The notes under the pieces are model-generated. The model was not told the origin of the DNA, made no database searches, and was given only the letters and a program-made list of their open reading frames with translations. The translations under genes were made by a program, and so were the position numbers. Positions 27,586 to 36,137 of a stretch of 42,350 nucleotides of DNA are shown in pieces; the stretch's first letter is position 1, and each line of letters starts with the position of its first letter. Source of the stretch: a bacterium (GTDB taxonomy: Bacteria; JAHJDO01); contig JAHJDO010000017.1 in assembly GCA_018812485.1 (NCBI GenBank), forward strand, positions 1 through 42,350, read 5' to 3'.

Positions 27586-28575
27586 TCACCCCCTTTCGCT
27601 CTTCTTTAACATTTTCTCACGGAGGTATCTTATCATATCTGTGGAGTTATTTTTAGCCTGTATTTTACTTATTTTACTCTCATCAAGCTCATCAACCATA
27701 TTCATCAACAATTTCAGGTTTTCTATGCTCTCTTTTATTGCTGAGATTCCATCTTCTCTGTATGGGAAAATATCCAGACTGTACCAACCATTGTAATTAA
27801 TTTTTTTAAGCCAATATAATAGTTCTAATGTCTCCCAGAAATGCACGCTACCAACAATCAGGTCATCATCCCAGTAACGAAAATTATCATTGAAATGAAT
27901 ATGAAACAATCTGTTTTGCCTTGCTAATATAACTGCTGATTCTGCAGGATTTTCATAAGCCATTAATGCATGACCTACATCAATCATAACCCCAACATTT
28001 TCCAGATTAACTTCATTAACTATTGCAAGTGCCTTTCCAACTGTTCCTATTTGAATATGAGTTCTTGGTTCTTTCAATTTGTATTCAATAGCTATTTTAA
28101 CTTCCTTGTTGTACTCAGCTATTTCCTTTATTGCCTCTATTGTATTATCCCAGTGTTTCTTATAATCTGTTTGCATGACATAGTCAAAACCATCCTGACC
28201 AGGCCAGAGACTTATTTGACTACATCCCAGAGTTACTGCTGCGTCCATGCCTTCTTTTGAGATACGGATAGCTTCTTCTCTTATTTCCTTATTAATTGAA
28301 CATAATGCCCCATATTTCCATTTCTCAGCTGCAAAAAATTCGATTTCAATATTTGATGTCTGTAATCCAACTTTATCCAGAATATTTTTCATCTTGTTTG
28401 CGTCTACAAAATCAGCAGGATAATCCAGCTCAACAGCCTTAACATCCGGAATTTCTTTTACTTTTTCTAATTTCTGCTCAAGACTTAGATTATCTATTCT
28501 GTAACCTTCAGGAACAAACCTATCTCCACATGGAAAAAATGGAACCAGTCCAACAGAAAAACCATCTTTTTTCAT
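27586..28575 (-). CDS. Xylose isomerase-like TIM barrel, probable L-rhamnose isomerase (RhaI-like), copy 2
   Basis: A 329-aa paralogue of the protein at 10488-11462. Putative metal ligands are Glu164, Asp199, His202, His225 or His227, Asp236, Asp238 and Asp268, at the same positions as in copy 1. [17 protein letters not shown] strongly recalls the metal loop of RhaI-type L-rhamnose isomerases as I remember it. GGAGG lies 8 bases before the ATG. It lies between the SDR gene (17 bases upstream) and the prepilin-like gene. Two copies in one operon suggest that they act on two related sugars or sugar derivatives. The isomerase fold is clear; the substrate is inferred. Confidence 0.6.
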   Translation of the reverse strand: MKKDGFSVGLVPFFPCGDRFVPEGYRIDNLSLEQKLEKVKEIPDVKAVELDYPADFVDANKMKNILDKVGLQTSNIEIEFFAAEKWKYGALCSINKEIREEAIRISKEGMDAAVTLGCSQISLWPGQDGFDYVMQTDYKKHWDNTIEAIKEIAEYNKEVKIAIEYKLKEPRTHIQIGTVGKALAIVNEVNLENVGVMIDVGHALMAYENPAESAVILARQNRLFHIHFNDNFRYWDDDLIVGSVHFWETLELLYWLKKINYNGWYSLDIFPYREDGISAIKESIENLKLLMNMVDELDESKISKIQAKNNSTDMIRYLREKMLKKSERG

Positions 28576-28592
28576 GACCTATCCTCCATACA

Positions 28593-29366
28593 TTATTTAC
28601 AGAATGTTCTTCCGCCATCTACAAAGAAAGATTGCCCGCAAATATAATCAGCCATATCTGATGCTAAAAAAGCAGTCAAATATGCTATGTCTTCCGGTTT
28701 TGCAAGCCTGCCTGTAGGGACTGTTTTTGCTTTTTCTTTTCTCTCTTCTTCGTCAGGATAGCGGGAACGAAAAAGATCCGTATCAACAAGCGAAGGATGA
28801 ATGAGATTCGTTCTTATACCTTTAGAAGCAAGTTCTTTAGTCAAAGCTCTATTCAATCCTTCAAGAGCAGCCTTTGAGCTTGCATAGTGCGCACCACCTC
28901 CACCACCTGCAACTATTGCAGCAGAGCCTATCATAATAATCCTGCCTTTTTCTTTCTCTATCATATGCGGGATAACATTCTTGATATAATAAAATGTTCC
29001 ATTGAGATTAATATCTATGATTCTCTTCCATTCATCCATCTTCATGCTTTCTATAGGTGCCACTGTAGTTGTTCCTGCACAAGTTATCAAAATGTCGATT
29101 TTCCCCATCTTCTCAATAATATGTTGCGTTATTTTCATGGATTGTTCTTCATCAGATACATCGGCATAAAAATGTTCTGACCAGACTGACATTTCTTTAA
29201 TTTTATCAGCCAATTTATCAGCTGTTTTTATGTTTTTACCTTCTTCTATATGTGTAAAGAAAATATTTGCACCAGCCATTGCCAATATTTCACAAATAGA
29301 TGCCCCAATTCCCCTGGATCCTCCTGTAATAAGCGCAACTTTCTCGGATAAATCCAAATTTAACAT
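28593..29366 (-). CDS. SDR family dehydrogenase, possible sugar dehydrogenase
   Basis: A 257-aa classical short-chain dehydrogenase. The nucleotide loop TGGSRGIG is at 14-21; Asn120, Ser148, Tyr161 and Lys165 form the catalytic set, and PEDIAYLTAFLAS...FFVDGG is the normal C-terminal pattern. Family members oxidise or reduce sugars and other alcohols with NAD(P). The cluster would fit an L-rhamnose 1-dehydrogenase or an alcohol dehydrogenase acting on a released aglycone, but FabG-like enzymes cannot be told apart from this alone. GGAGG lies upstream of the ATG; spacing to the DeoR gene is 3 bases. Confidence 0.75.
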   Translation of the reverse strand: MLNLDLSEKVALITGGSRGIGASICEILAMAGANIFFTHIEEGKNIKTADKLADKIKEMSVWSEHFYADVSDEEQSMKITQHIIEKMGKIDILITCAGTTTVAPIESMKMDEWKRIIDINLNGTFYYIKNVIPHMIEKEKGRIIMIGSAAIVAGGGGGAHYASSKAALEGLNRALTKELASKGIRTNLIHPSLVDTDLFRSRYPDEEERKEKAKTVPTGRLAKPEDIAYLTAFLASDMADYICGQSFFVDGGRTFCK

Positions 29367-29369
29367 CCT

Positions 29370-30146
29370 TTATACCTCCGTTATTTTAACTTTAGATTTC
29401 CGGTATTTTTTAATCACATCTTTAGGGAGATTCCTATCAGTAATTATTTCATCAAACACAGTAACAGGCGCAATTCTAACAAATGATGTTTTTTCAAATT
29501 TAGAAGAATCTATTAAACCAATTTTTACTCTTGCACACGAGAGAACTGCCTTAGTAATTTCTGCCTCCAATAGATTTCCTCCTGAAATACCATACTTGAG
29601 ATCAATTGCAGTAACTGTTAAAAATGCTTTATCTACCCTTACAGAATCGAATATTGACTTTGCATAAGGACCTACTAGAAAATTAGTCCGTGGCTGAAGG
29701 ATGCCTCCACAGGAAATAATTTCAAGACCTAAATTGTAATTCAGGGATATATTACCCAATTCTGTTGCGATATTTGGTGAAGCTGTTATCACTTTCAAAC
29801 CGCGTTTTCCTGAAAGCTGTCTTACCAATTCAAGGCATGTTGTCCCTGACTCTATGATAATAAAATCCCCATCATTAATTCTTTTGATGGCTTCTTTAGC
29901 AATTGCTCTCTTGGCGTCAATATTGACAGTTTTCTGTGACAGGTGTAAAGGTGAATCTACAATTGTTTCAATAGACATAGCTCCACCATGTACTTTTTTG
30001 AGAAGTCCAAGTTGAGTCAATCTATCTAAATCCCTTCTAACTGTTATAACAGATATATTGAATTTCTTCCCAATTTCTTCAACAGTCACATTTTCTCTAT
30101 TATTTACAAGCTCTAAAATCTTATTCCTTCTTTCTTCAGGTATCAT
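29370..30146 (-). CDS. DeoR/GlpR-type transcriptional regulator
   Basis: A repressor-like protein of 258 aa. The winged helix-turn-helix is at about residues 20-57 (VTVEEIGKKFNISVITVRRDLDRLTQLGLLKKVHGGA) and the DeoR C-terminal sugar-phosphate sensor follows (FIIESGTTCLELV, VTASPNIATEL). The open frame begins with GTG at 30155, overlapping the aminotransferase stop, but the ATG at 30146 has GAGG at 9-base spacing and is preferred. Effectors of the family are usually phosphorylated sugars, so rhamnulose phosphate is a fair guess. It lies second in the operon that starts at the divergent promoter and probably controls that promoter (repeats at 31526-31581). Confidence 0.85.
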   Translation of the reverse strand: MIPEERRNKILELVNNRENVTVEEIGKKFNISVITVRRDLDRLTQLGLLKKVHGGAMSIETIVDSPLHLSQKTVNIDAKRAIAKEAIKRINDGDFIIIESGTTCLELVRQLSGKRGLKVITASPNIATELGNISLNYNLGLEIISCGGILQPRTNFLVGPYAKSIFDSVRVDKAFLTVTAIDLKYGISGGNLLEAEITKAVLSCARVKIGLIDSSKFEKTSFVRIAPVTVFDEIITDRNLPKDVIKKYRKSKVKITEV

Positions 30147-30151
30147 ATCTA

Positions 30152-31489
30152 TCACCCTCGCAATACTGTTTTTATTGAATCATAAAATATACTTATAACC
30201 TCATCTGCCTCTTCTTTGTCAATTATCAAAGGAGGTTTTATTTTTAAAACATTTTTTCTTACTCCACCCAGCCCAAAAATCACTCCTCTCTTTAAACCTT
30301 CTTTTCTTATATTTATAGTTTTTTCTTCAATTGGCACTTTAGAGACAGGGTCTTTCACAAATTCAATTCCAATATGTAACCCTGTTCCCCTTATGTCTCC
30401 AATTTCCGGGAATTCTTTCTGTATCTCTGAGACTCTTGAACATATGTAATTACCCATTTTATTTGTATTTTCTAAAATATGATTTTTCTGGATAATTTCT
30501 ATTTGTTTCAAGGCTGCTACCTGCCCAATAGTTGTATTTGCAAAAGTATGGAGTTCTTCAGCTTTTGGTCCAAAGCTTTTTAAATCCTCACTAACTATAA
30601 TAGCTGCTATTGGAAATCCTGATCCCAATCCTTTGCCTAAAGCAATAATATCAGGTGTAATACCATAGTAATCTGCTGCAAAAAACCTCCCTATTCTGCA
30701 GTATGTTTGAACCTCATCAAATATTAAAGGAACTTCAAATTCATCGCATATTTTTCTGATTTCTGCTAAGTATTTTCTAGGGCATGGTATTTGTCCAGCG
30801 CTTGCTTGAATTGGTTCTACAATCACCCCTGCTGCCGGTCCATTAATTCCCCGTTCTAAGGTTATTTTTAACATTTTTGCACACATCAAATTACATTTCT
30901 CCGGTTTTTGGTCAAAATAGCACCTGTAACAATAAGGATTGGGAACTCTTATAAAAGCATTTGTTAGGTTTAGGTAATTTGCACCTCCAGCAAAATCTCC
31001 TGAAGCTTTTGTCGAAATCCATGATGAACCCATTGTGCCTAATGTTGTGCCATGATATGCATCATAAAGACATATAAAATACCTTGATGCAGGTCTATTT
31101 GTATGAGCAATTTTCATCGCTGCTTCAATTGCTGGGCCTCCACCAACAGTAAATGAAACCTTGTTTAATTTACCAGGTGCAAGTTCCGAAAGTTTTTTTG
31201 CAAGAGCAAGTCTTGGCAAAGTACCAAAACCTTGATGAATGTGTGTTAAATAGTTATGTGCATGTTCCGAAACTGCATCTATTATCTCCTTATTGGAATA
31301 CCCGAGATATAATGCCCAGCTTTGGGAAGTACAGTCTATGTAAGATTTACCATCAACATCTTCAACCCTTACACCTTTCCCCTTTAAAAGCACAGGGCCT
31401 GGAGTTCCTCCTCCTAACATGAGATGCTTTTGATAATCTTCTATCCCTCTTTTTTGTATTTCTAGATATTCACTTATTACTGAATCCAT
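30152..31489 (-). CDS. Class III aminotransferase (aspartate aminotransferase family)
   Basis: A 445-aa PLP enzyme. The PLP lysine is Lys286 in IIALGKGLGSGFP; Asp258 in IFDEVQ holds the PLP ring nitrogen; VGGGPAIEAAMK and LYDAYHGTT complete the fold type I site. Residues 187-203 carry a C-x2-C-x8-C-x3-C cluster, seen in a subgroup of class III enzymes. The substrate may be an amino sugar precursor or omega-amino acid and cannot be read from the sequence. GGAG precedes the ATG; transcription should start near 31513. It is the first gene of the large minus-strand operon, an unusual leading gene for a glycoside cluster. Confidence 0.8.
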   Translation of the reverse strand: MDSVISEYLEIQKRGIEDYQKHLMLGGGTPGPVLLKGKGVRVEDVDGKSYIDCTSQSWALYLGYSNKEIIDAVSEHAHNYLTHIHQGFGTLPRLALAKKLSELAPGKLNKVSFTVGGGPAIEAAMKIAHTNRPASRYFICLYDAYHGTTLGTMGSSWISTKASGDFAGGANYLNLTNAFIRVPNPYCYRCYFDQKPEKCNLMCAKMLKITLERGINGPAAGVIVEPIQASAGQIPCPRKYLAEIRKICDEFEVPLIFDEVQTYCRIGRFFAADYYGITPDIIALGKGLGSGFPIAAIIVSEDLKSFGPKAEELHTFANTTIGQVAALKQIEIIQKNHILENTNKMGNYICSRVSEIQKEFPEIGDIRGTGLHIGIEFVKDPVSKVPIEEKTINIRKEGLKRGVIFGLGGVRKNVLKIKPPLIIDKEEADEVISIFYDSIKTVLRG

Positions 31490-31519
31490 AATTACTCCTC
31501 ATTTGCGATTTCTAAGTAA

Positions 31520-31548
31520 ACTATAGAACTTTTTTGAACGCTTGTCAA
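31520..31548 (-). promoter_or_regulatory. Sigma70 promoter for the large minus-strand operon
   Basis: On the minus strand TTGACA (31548-31543) is followed after exactly 17 bases by TATAGT (31525-31520), an excellent sigma70 promoter. Transcription would begin close to 31513, about 25 bases before the aminotransferase ATG. The next gene on the other side is divergent xylulokinase, so this gap is the control centre for both. Confidence 0.8.
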
Positions 31549-31581
31549 GAGCTTTTTTGAATTATTATGAATTTTTTTGAT
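31526..31581. promoter_or_regulatory. Candidate operator: three T-rich direct repeats
   Basis: Three 13-base near-identical units of the form gaacTTTTTTgaa begin at 31526, 31549 and 31569 (spaced 23 and 20 bases, about two helical turns). The first two differ at one base; the third is less exact. The first lies in the spacer of the operon promoter and the second abuts its -35 box, so a bound DeoR-type repressor would block it. No xylB promoter is certain: TTGAAT and ATAAAT 17 bases apart at about 31558-31586 are possible. Confidence 0.45.
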
Positions 31582-31731
31582 AAATACCAGCTTTTTTTAT
31601 CTGCATTTGGAGAAGTATTGCCAATAACCAGTAATTCTACCTATTTTCACAAAAAGTATATAGGTGTTGCCTTAATCCTTAATTATTTGATAAAATTACT
31701 CAATTTGGAAAAACAAGTAAAGGAGACAAAT

Positions 31732-33231
31732 ATGGAATATACTATTGGAATTGATATAGGCACGACAGGCGTAAAAACTCTTTTATGCAGTAATAAAGGA
31801 GAAATAATATCAAGTTCCCTTGCAGAATATTCTCTTTCTCATCCAAAGCCGGGCTGGGCAGAACAGGATCCTTGCGACTGGTGGAAGGCCACAGTAGAAT
31901 CTATTAAATCTGTCATAAATGAGGCAGATATCAGCAAAGAAGATGTTAAATCAATAGGATTAACAGGGCAGATGCACGGTGCTGTTTTTCTGGACAGCGG
32001 CAACAATGTGTTAAGACCTGCGATACTCTGGTGTGACCAAAGAACAGCTGCTGAATGTGATGACATAAACAGAATTATTGGAAAAGAAAACCTGATAAAT
32101 CTTGTCTCTAATCCTGCTCTCACCGGATTTACCGCCCCCAAGATCCTGTGGGTGAAAAAAAATGAGCCGCAGATTTACGAGAAAACAAAAAAAATTCTAC
32201 TTCCAAAGGATTATATAAGATTCAGGCTAACCGGAGAATTTGCAGGTGATGTCTCAGATGCATCAGGAACCCTGCTTTTCGATGTAACGAACAGAATCTG
32301 GTCAACGACGATGCTGGAAAAACTGGATATCGATAAAAATTTTATGCCGCAGGTTGTTGAATCATCAGAAGTAACAGGCAGAATAACAAAAGATGTTTCT
32401 GAATTAACGGGCTTATTCAGCGAGACGATTGTTGTCGGTGGAGCAGGTGACCAGGCCGCAGGCGCAGTTGGATGCGGAATCGTAGAAGAAGGCATCATAT
32501 CCTCAACCATAGGAACATCAGGTGTTGTTTTTGCGTACGCAGATAAAGTGAAGAACGACCCTTTGGGGAGACTTCATACATTTTGCCATGCAGTCCCGGG
32601 AAAATGGCATGTAATGGGAGTAATGCTTGCTGCGGGAGGTTCCTTTAAATGGCTCAGAGATACACTTGGTGAAAATTCATATCAGGTAATGACCGAACAA
32701 GCTTTAAAAGCTCCTGTTGGAAGCGAAGGGCTGATTTTTCTTCCTTATCTTATGGGAGAGAGAACACCTCATGCTGACCCGGATGCCAAGGCAGTGTTTT
32801 TTGGAATTTCCCCCAGACATACAAGGTCCCATATCATTCGTTCAGTAATGGAGGGAGTAAGTTTTGGATTAAGAGATTCCATGGAAATTATAAATGAACT
32901 GGGGATTCCTGTATCTGAAATCCGAGCTTCTGGAGGAGGAGCAAAAAGCAAGCTATGGAGACAGATCCAGGCAGACGTTAACAAAGAAGCTATTTATACA
33001 ATAAATGTAGATGAAGGCCCGGCATTTGGTGCTGCTTTACTTGCTATGGTAGGTGCAAAAATTTATGCCTCTGTACCCGAAGCCTGCAGGCAGACCATAA
33101 AAACAATAGAAAAAACCGAACCCATAGTAGAAAATACGAAAATCTATGATGAATACTACAGACTCTACAAAAACCTATATAAGTCTCTGAAAGATAATTT
33201 TAAACAGTGCTCTAAATTAGTAATTCATTAA
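31732..33231 (+). CDS. xylB: Xylulokinase
   Basis: A 499-aa FGGY kinase that phosphorylates D-xylulose to xylulose 5-phosphate. The ATP site TIGIDIGTTGVKT (residues 4-16, Asp8), GLTGQMHGAVFLD, ILWCDQRT, and the C-terminal RASGGGAKSKLWRQIQAD are the xylulokinase pattern. An open frame continues upstream to 31567, but AAGGAG 6 bases before this ATG and the family N-terminus mark the true start. The upstream part contains a DNA segment resembling 5669-5700. The kinase leads the plus-strand operon. Substrate choice among FGGY members is by motif and length, so another ketopentose is possible. Confidence 0.85.
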   Translation: MEYTIGIDIGTTGVKTLLCSNKGEIISSSLAEYSLSHPKPGWAEQDPCDWWKATVESIKSVINEADISKEDVKSIGLTGQMHGAVFLDSGNNVLRPAILWCDQRTAAECDDINRIIGKENLINLVSNPALTGFTAPKILWVKKNEPQIYEKTKKILLPKDYIRFRLTGEFAGDVSDASGTLLFDVTNRIWSTTMLEKLDIDKNFMPQVVESSEVTGRITKDVSELTGLFSETIVVGGAGDQAAGAVGCGIVEEGIISSTIGTSGVVFAYADKVKNDPLGRLHTFCHAVPGKWHVMGVMLAAGGSFKWLRDTLGENSYQVMTEQALKAPVGSEGLIFLPYLMGERTPHADPDAKAVFFGISPRHTRSHIIRSVMEGVSFGLRDSMEIINELGIPVSEIRASGGGAKSKLWRQIQADVNKEAIYTINVDEGPAFGAALLAMVGAKIYASVPEACRQTIKTIEKTEPIVENTKIYDEYYRLYKNLYKSLKDNFKQCSKLVIH

Positions 33232-33250
33232 AAATTAGAAATTAATAATC

Positions 33251-34237
33251 ATGGACCCTCAATCAATAGAAGCCATTTTAAGTAAAAAACTCCTATTAGA
33301 ACTCCGAAGGTTGTTTTATAAAGCAACAGGTATGACGATATCCTTTATAATCGGCAAACGTGGAGGAGATGTGGATTTTTTCCCGAAATCAGAAAGAAGC
33401 CGGTTCTGTAAGATCATACATTCCACACAGAAAGGTAGAGCGCGGTGCGTCCTCTCAGATGCAGCAGCTATTAACACTGCCTTTCGGAGACGAAAACCTC
33501 ATATCTATCAGTGCCACGCAGGGCTTACTGATATTGTTGTCCCCATAATAGTGAAAAACAAACTCATAGGAGCCCTTGCCTCAGGCCAGATGCTTATCAA
33601 TAAGCCAACAGATAAAGATTTCCTTTTAATAAAAAAGAAAACTCTGGATTTAAAAATTGATCACAACAAACTTGAAGATGCGTATAAAAAGGTCGAATTT
33701 GTTTCACGCGGTAAACTGGACATAGTGGTAAACCTCATGTTTTTCATGGCTAATTTTATTGTAGAGAGGGAATCTGTAATTGCGCTTCAGGAAAAACTTA
33801 TCAAACAGCAGAAAAAAATAGTAGAGGCAAATAAACAAAAAGAACAGTGGAAAAAAGAGCTTAGAAAGGCCATGCCTTTTATTGAAATAGAAAATGTCCC
33901 ATCCCGGGAACATTCACGACATGAAAAGATTATCATAGAAGCCAAAAGATTTATTGAAACCAATTTTACAAAAAGCCTGAATCTCAAAGATGTCGCTGAA
34001 GCAGTTTATCTGAGTCCTAATTACTTCAGCAATCTATTCAAACACTATACAAACTATACCTTCCATGAATATCTGATGAAGATCCGTATTGAAAATGCGG
34101 AAAAGCTTCTCAGCAGATTAGACCTTAATGTATCACAGGTCTCAAATCTTGTAGGATATGATGACCCGAATCACTTCAGCAGAGTATTTGCAAAAATAAC
34201 AGGCCATTCTCCCCAAAAATATCGTCAGAACTTCTGA
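33251..34237 (+). CDS. AraC-family regulator with PocR-type sensory domain
   Basis: A 328-aa transcription factor. Residues 10-180 are a PocR ligand-binding domain (KATGMTISFI, RARCVLSDAAAI, IYQCHAGLTDIVVPI), and 225-328 carry the two AraC helix-turn-helix motifs (LKDVAEAVYLSPNYFSNLFKHYT and VSQVSNLVGYDDPNHFSRVFAKITGHSPQKYR). A charged coiled-coil-like linker lies at 183-220. PocR is the propanediol sensor of the pdu system; rhamnose breakdown gives lactaldehyde and 1,2-propanediol, so such a ligand is plausible here. It starts 20 bases after xylulokinase with a weak ribosome site and probably activates this operon. Confidence 0.85.
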   Translation: MDPQSIEAILSKKLLLELRRLFYKATGMTISFIIGKRGGDVDFFPKSERSRFCKIIHSTQKGRARCVLSDAAAINTAFRRRKPHIYQCHAGLTDIVVPIIVKNKLIGALASGQMLINKPTDKDFLLIKKKTLDLKIDHNKLEDAYKKVEFVSRGKLDIVVNLMFFMANFIVERESVIALQEKLIKQQKKIVEANKQKEQWKKELRKAMPFIEIENVPSREHSRHEKIIIEAKRFIETNFTKSLNLKDVAEAVYLSPNYFSNLFKHYTNYTFHEYLMKIRIENAEKLLSRLDLNVSQVSNLVGYDDPNHFSRVFAKITGHSPQKYRQNF

Positions 34238-34391
34238 AACCGTAAAATAATAAGAATCTCCAGAAAAAAGTAAGATAATCCATAGACAAAACTATGATCG
34301 TATTGCTAATATGTCACTAGATTGAAAAACTGAGAGAAATTAAATACATGAAAACAATGATTCAAACAGCAAAGAAATTTGGAGAGTATTA

Positions 34392-36137
34392 ATGGCAGAC
34401 TCAAATAAGTGCAAAGGGAACCTTGCAGTCTTAACAGTAATAGACAGTAGCAAGAAGGAATTTAGGTATGTTGAGCAAGGATTCTTTCTTGCTTTTCGGC
34501 ATTTAGGAATACCTTACAGAATAATAGATTTATCAAAAGAAAATTTAACCCCGGGGGAAATCGCTGACTGCCGAGCTGTTGTTATTGCTCAGGAAGGAAT
34601 AGGAGAAAAGTTTTCTTCGGCTGATGGAGACAGCATTAAAAAGTCCATAGAAGAGTCTGGTATAGGATTGATTAATTTTGATCATCGCCTGAATTCTTAT
34701 CCTTCTGTCCTACGTAATGTACTTATCGGCACAGATAAAAACATTAAATTTACTACCTCAAAAGGACTAAGAATAAAAGATACCCATCACTTTATTACTG
34801 AAACATACGAAGAAAATCAGAAGGCAAAATTCTTCCAAAATATTGAAATGGCAATTCTGCCATCGTCTTTTGAGAAAGATAATCTTATTAGCTCATTAGA
34901 AAATTATCCTGTTCTAAATTTATCGCGTCTTGGCAAAGGAAGAGTTATCCAGTTTTTCATCTCTCCCAGGATGTGGCACTGTGAATATTTCGGACATTTG
35001 CACGGTTTTGATGGGCTTTTTTATAAGTCAATTATCTGGACTGCAAAGAAACCTTTTCTTGCAATGACAATGCCTCCGTTTGTTACAGCAAGAATAGATG
35101 ACTGTTCCGGCTCAGGAAGTCATTACATAACAAATGGAAAAAGCGCAGCAGTGAATTTCAGATACATTGATGTTTTAAATAAATATGGCTATATTCCTAA
35201 TATCGGTTTGTTTCTTGATGACATTACAGATAGTGACGGGAATATCATAAGGAAAAAACATGATAATAAACTTGCTGAATTTTCTCCACATGCATTTGGA
35301 GAGAGTAAGGATAGAAAAATTAAGAGTATGATATATATGAAACATAGCGGAGATGAATATACTAAAGAAGAACTCAAAAAGATTTTTAAAAAAGTAGATA
35401 GAAAATTTTCCTCGTGGGGAATAAGACCGTCAAAAGTGCTTAATGCTCATTACTGTGAAACGGGAATTAACTCCATTCCCTTCCTGAAGAAAAGGGAACA
35501 AAACTTTTTAATGGGAATTTCTGTTTTGTTTGGAAAACCATACAACGCTCCTCCTCCAGAAAATTGGAAACCCTATGAAATAAGAAGAAGCGACGGGAAA
35601 TATGCTTTTATTGCTGACTATATGCCTGATTATCCGGAATTTTTCAACCTATCAAATACATTCCCTTATGAGGAGCGCATTGATTTTCTTCACGAGAATA
35701 CAAAATTCGAAGGTGAAAACAAAAAGAATGATATAGACGAAGCAATAACAAAAGGGGTTGAAATAATAACAATAGGCTTAGACAGTTTGTTTTTTGGCTG
35801 TCTCCTGACACATGAACAGAGAATATCTGCTATGAGCATTGAAGAATGGGAACAAGTTCTGAAGGGTATAGACAAATTGACTTCAAAATATAAAAAGATA
35901 TTTAAAGGATATGACTATATTGCTGAATACGCAAAGAGTAGATACGACACAAAAATAACAGAGGCAAATTATAATTCCACAACAGAGCAGATAATATTAA
36001 AACTAAAAGGTAAGTCTGCCCTGCCGTTAAAGGTTTCTGTTTATAATGATGAAAGCTATCAACATAAATTTAAAGAAATACCGGTATTTAGTGGAGAAGC
36101 ACAGATTAAATTCGAAGCACGAAGCACGAAATACTAA
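34392..36137 (+). CDS. Unrecognised 581-aa protein, possibly GATase-like plus deacetylase-like
   Basis: I do not recognise a defined family. Residues 10-220 have alternating strands and helices like a class I glutamine amidotransferase (AVLTVIDS, AVVIAQEGIGEKF, YPVLNLSRLGKGRVIQFF). Residues 230-500 resemble a carbohydrate-deacetylase-like barrel: RIDDCSG (Asp236, Asp237), FSPHAFG (His300) and NAHYCETG (His353) could form a metal site. There is no signal peptide. GGAG lies 8 bases before the ATG, with the TAA of a 23-codon upstream frame overlapping it. The last eight codons lie in the intergenic repeat beginning at 36111, so the natural C-terminus may have been replaced. Confidence 0.5.
   Translation: MADSNKCKGNLAVLTVIDSSKKEFRYVEQGFFLAFRHLGIPYRIIDLSKENLTPGEIADCRAVVIAQEGIGEKFSSADGDSIKKSIEESGIGLINFDHRLNSYPSVLRNVLIGTDKNIKFTTSKGLRIKDTHHFITETYEENQKAKFFQNIEMAILPSSFEKDNLISSLENYPVLNLSRLGKGRVIQFFISPRMWHCEYFGHLHGFDGLFYKSIIWTAKKPFLAMTMPPFVTARIDDCSGSGSHYITNGKSAAVNFRYIDVLNKYGYIPNIGLFLDDITDSDGNIIRKKHDNKLAEFSPHAFGESKDRKIKSMIYMKHSGDEYTKEELKKIFKKVDRKFSSWGIRPSKVLNAHYCETGINSIPFLKKREQNFLMGISVLFGKPYNAPPPENWKPYEIRRSDGKYAFIADYMPDYPEFFNLSNTFPYEERIDFLHENTKFEGENKKNDIDEAITKGVEIITIGLDSLFFGCLLTHEQRISAMSIEEWEQVLKGIDKLTSKYKKIFKGYDYIAEYAKSRYDTKITEANYNSTTEQIILKLKGKSALPLKVSVYNDESYQHKFKEIPVFSGEAQIKFEARSTKY

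Noticed and set aside
31567-31731. N-terminal extension of xylulokinase
   Set aside because: Homologues begin at the ATG at 31732 with AAGGAG ahead of it; the extension has no such signal.
34278-34296. Five-base stem (catag...ctatg) after the AraC gene
   Set aside because: Too short and without a T run, so not a credible terminator.
34325-34387. Short frame ending in TAA that overlaps the 581-aa start
   Set aside because: Only about 23 codons and no ribosome site; at most a leader or tail fragment.
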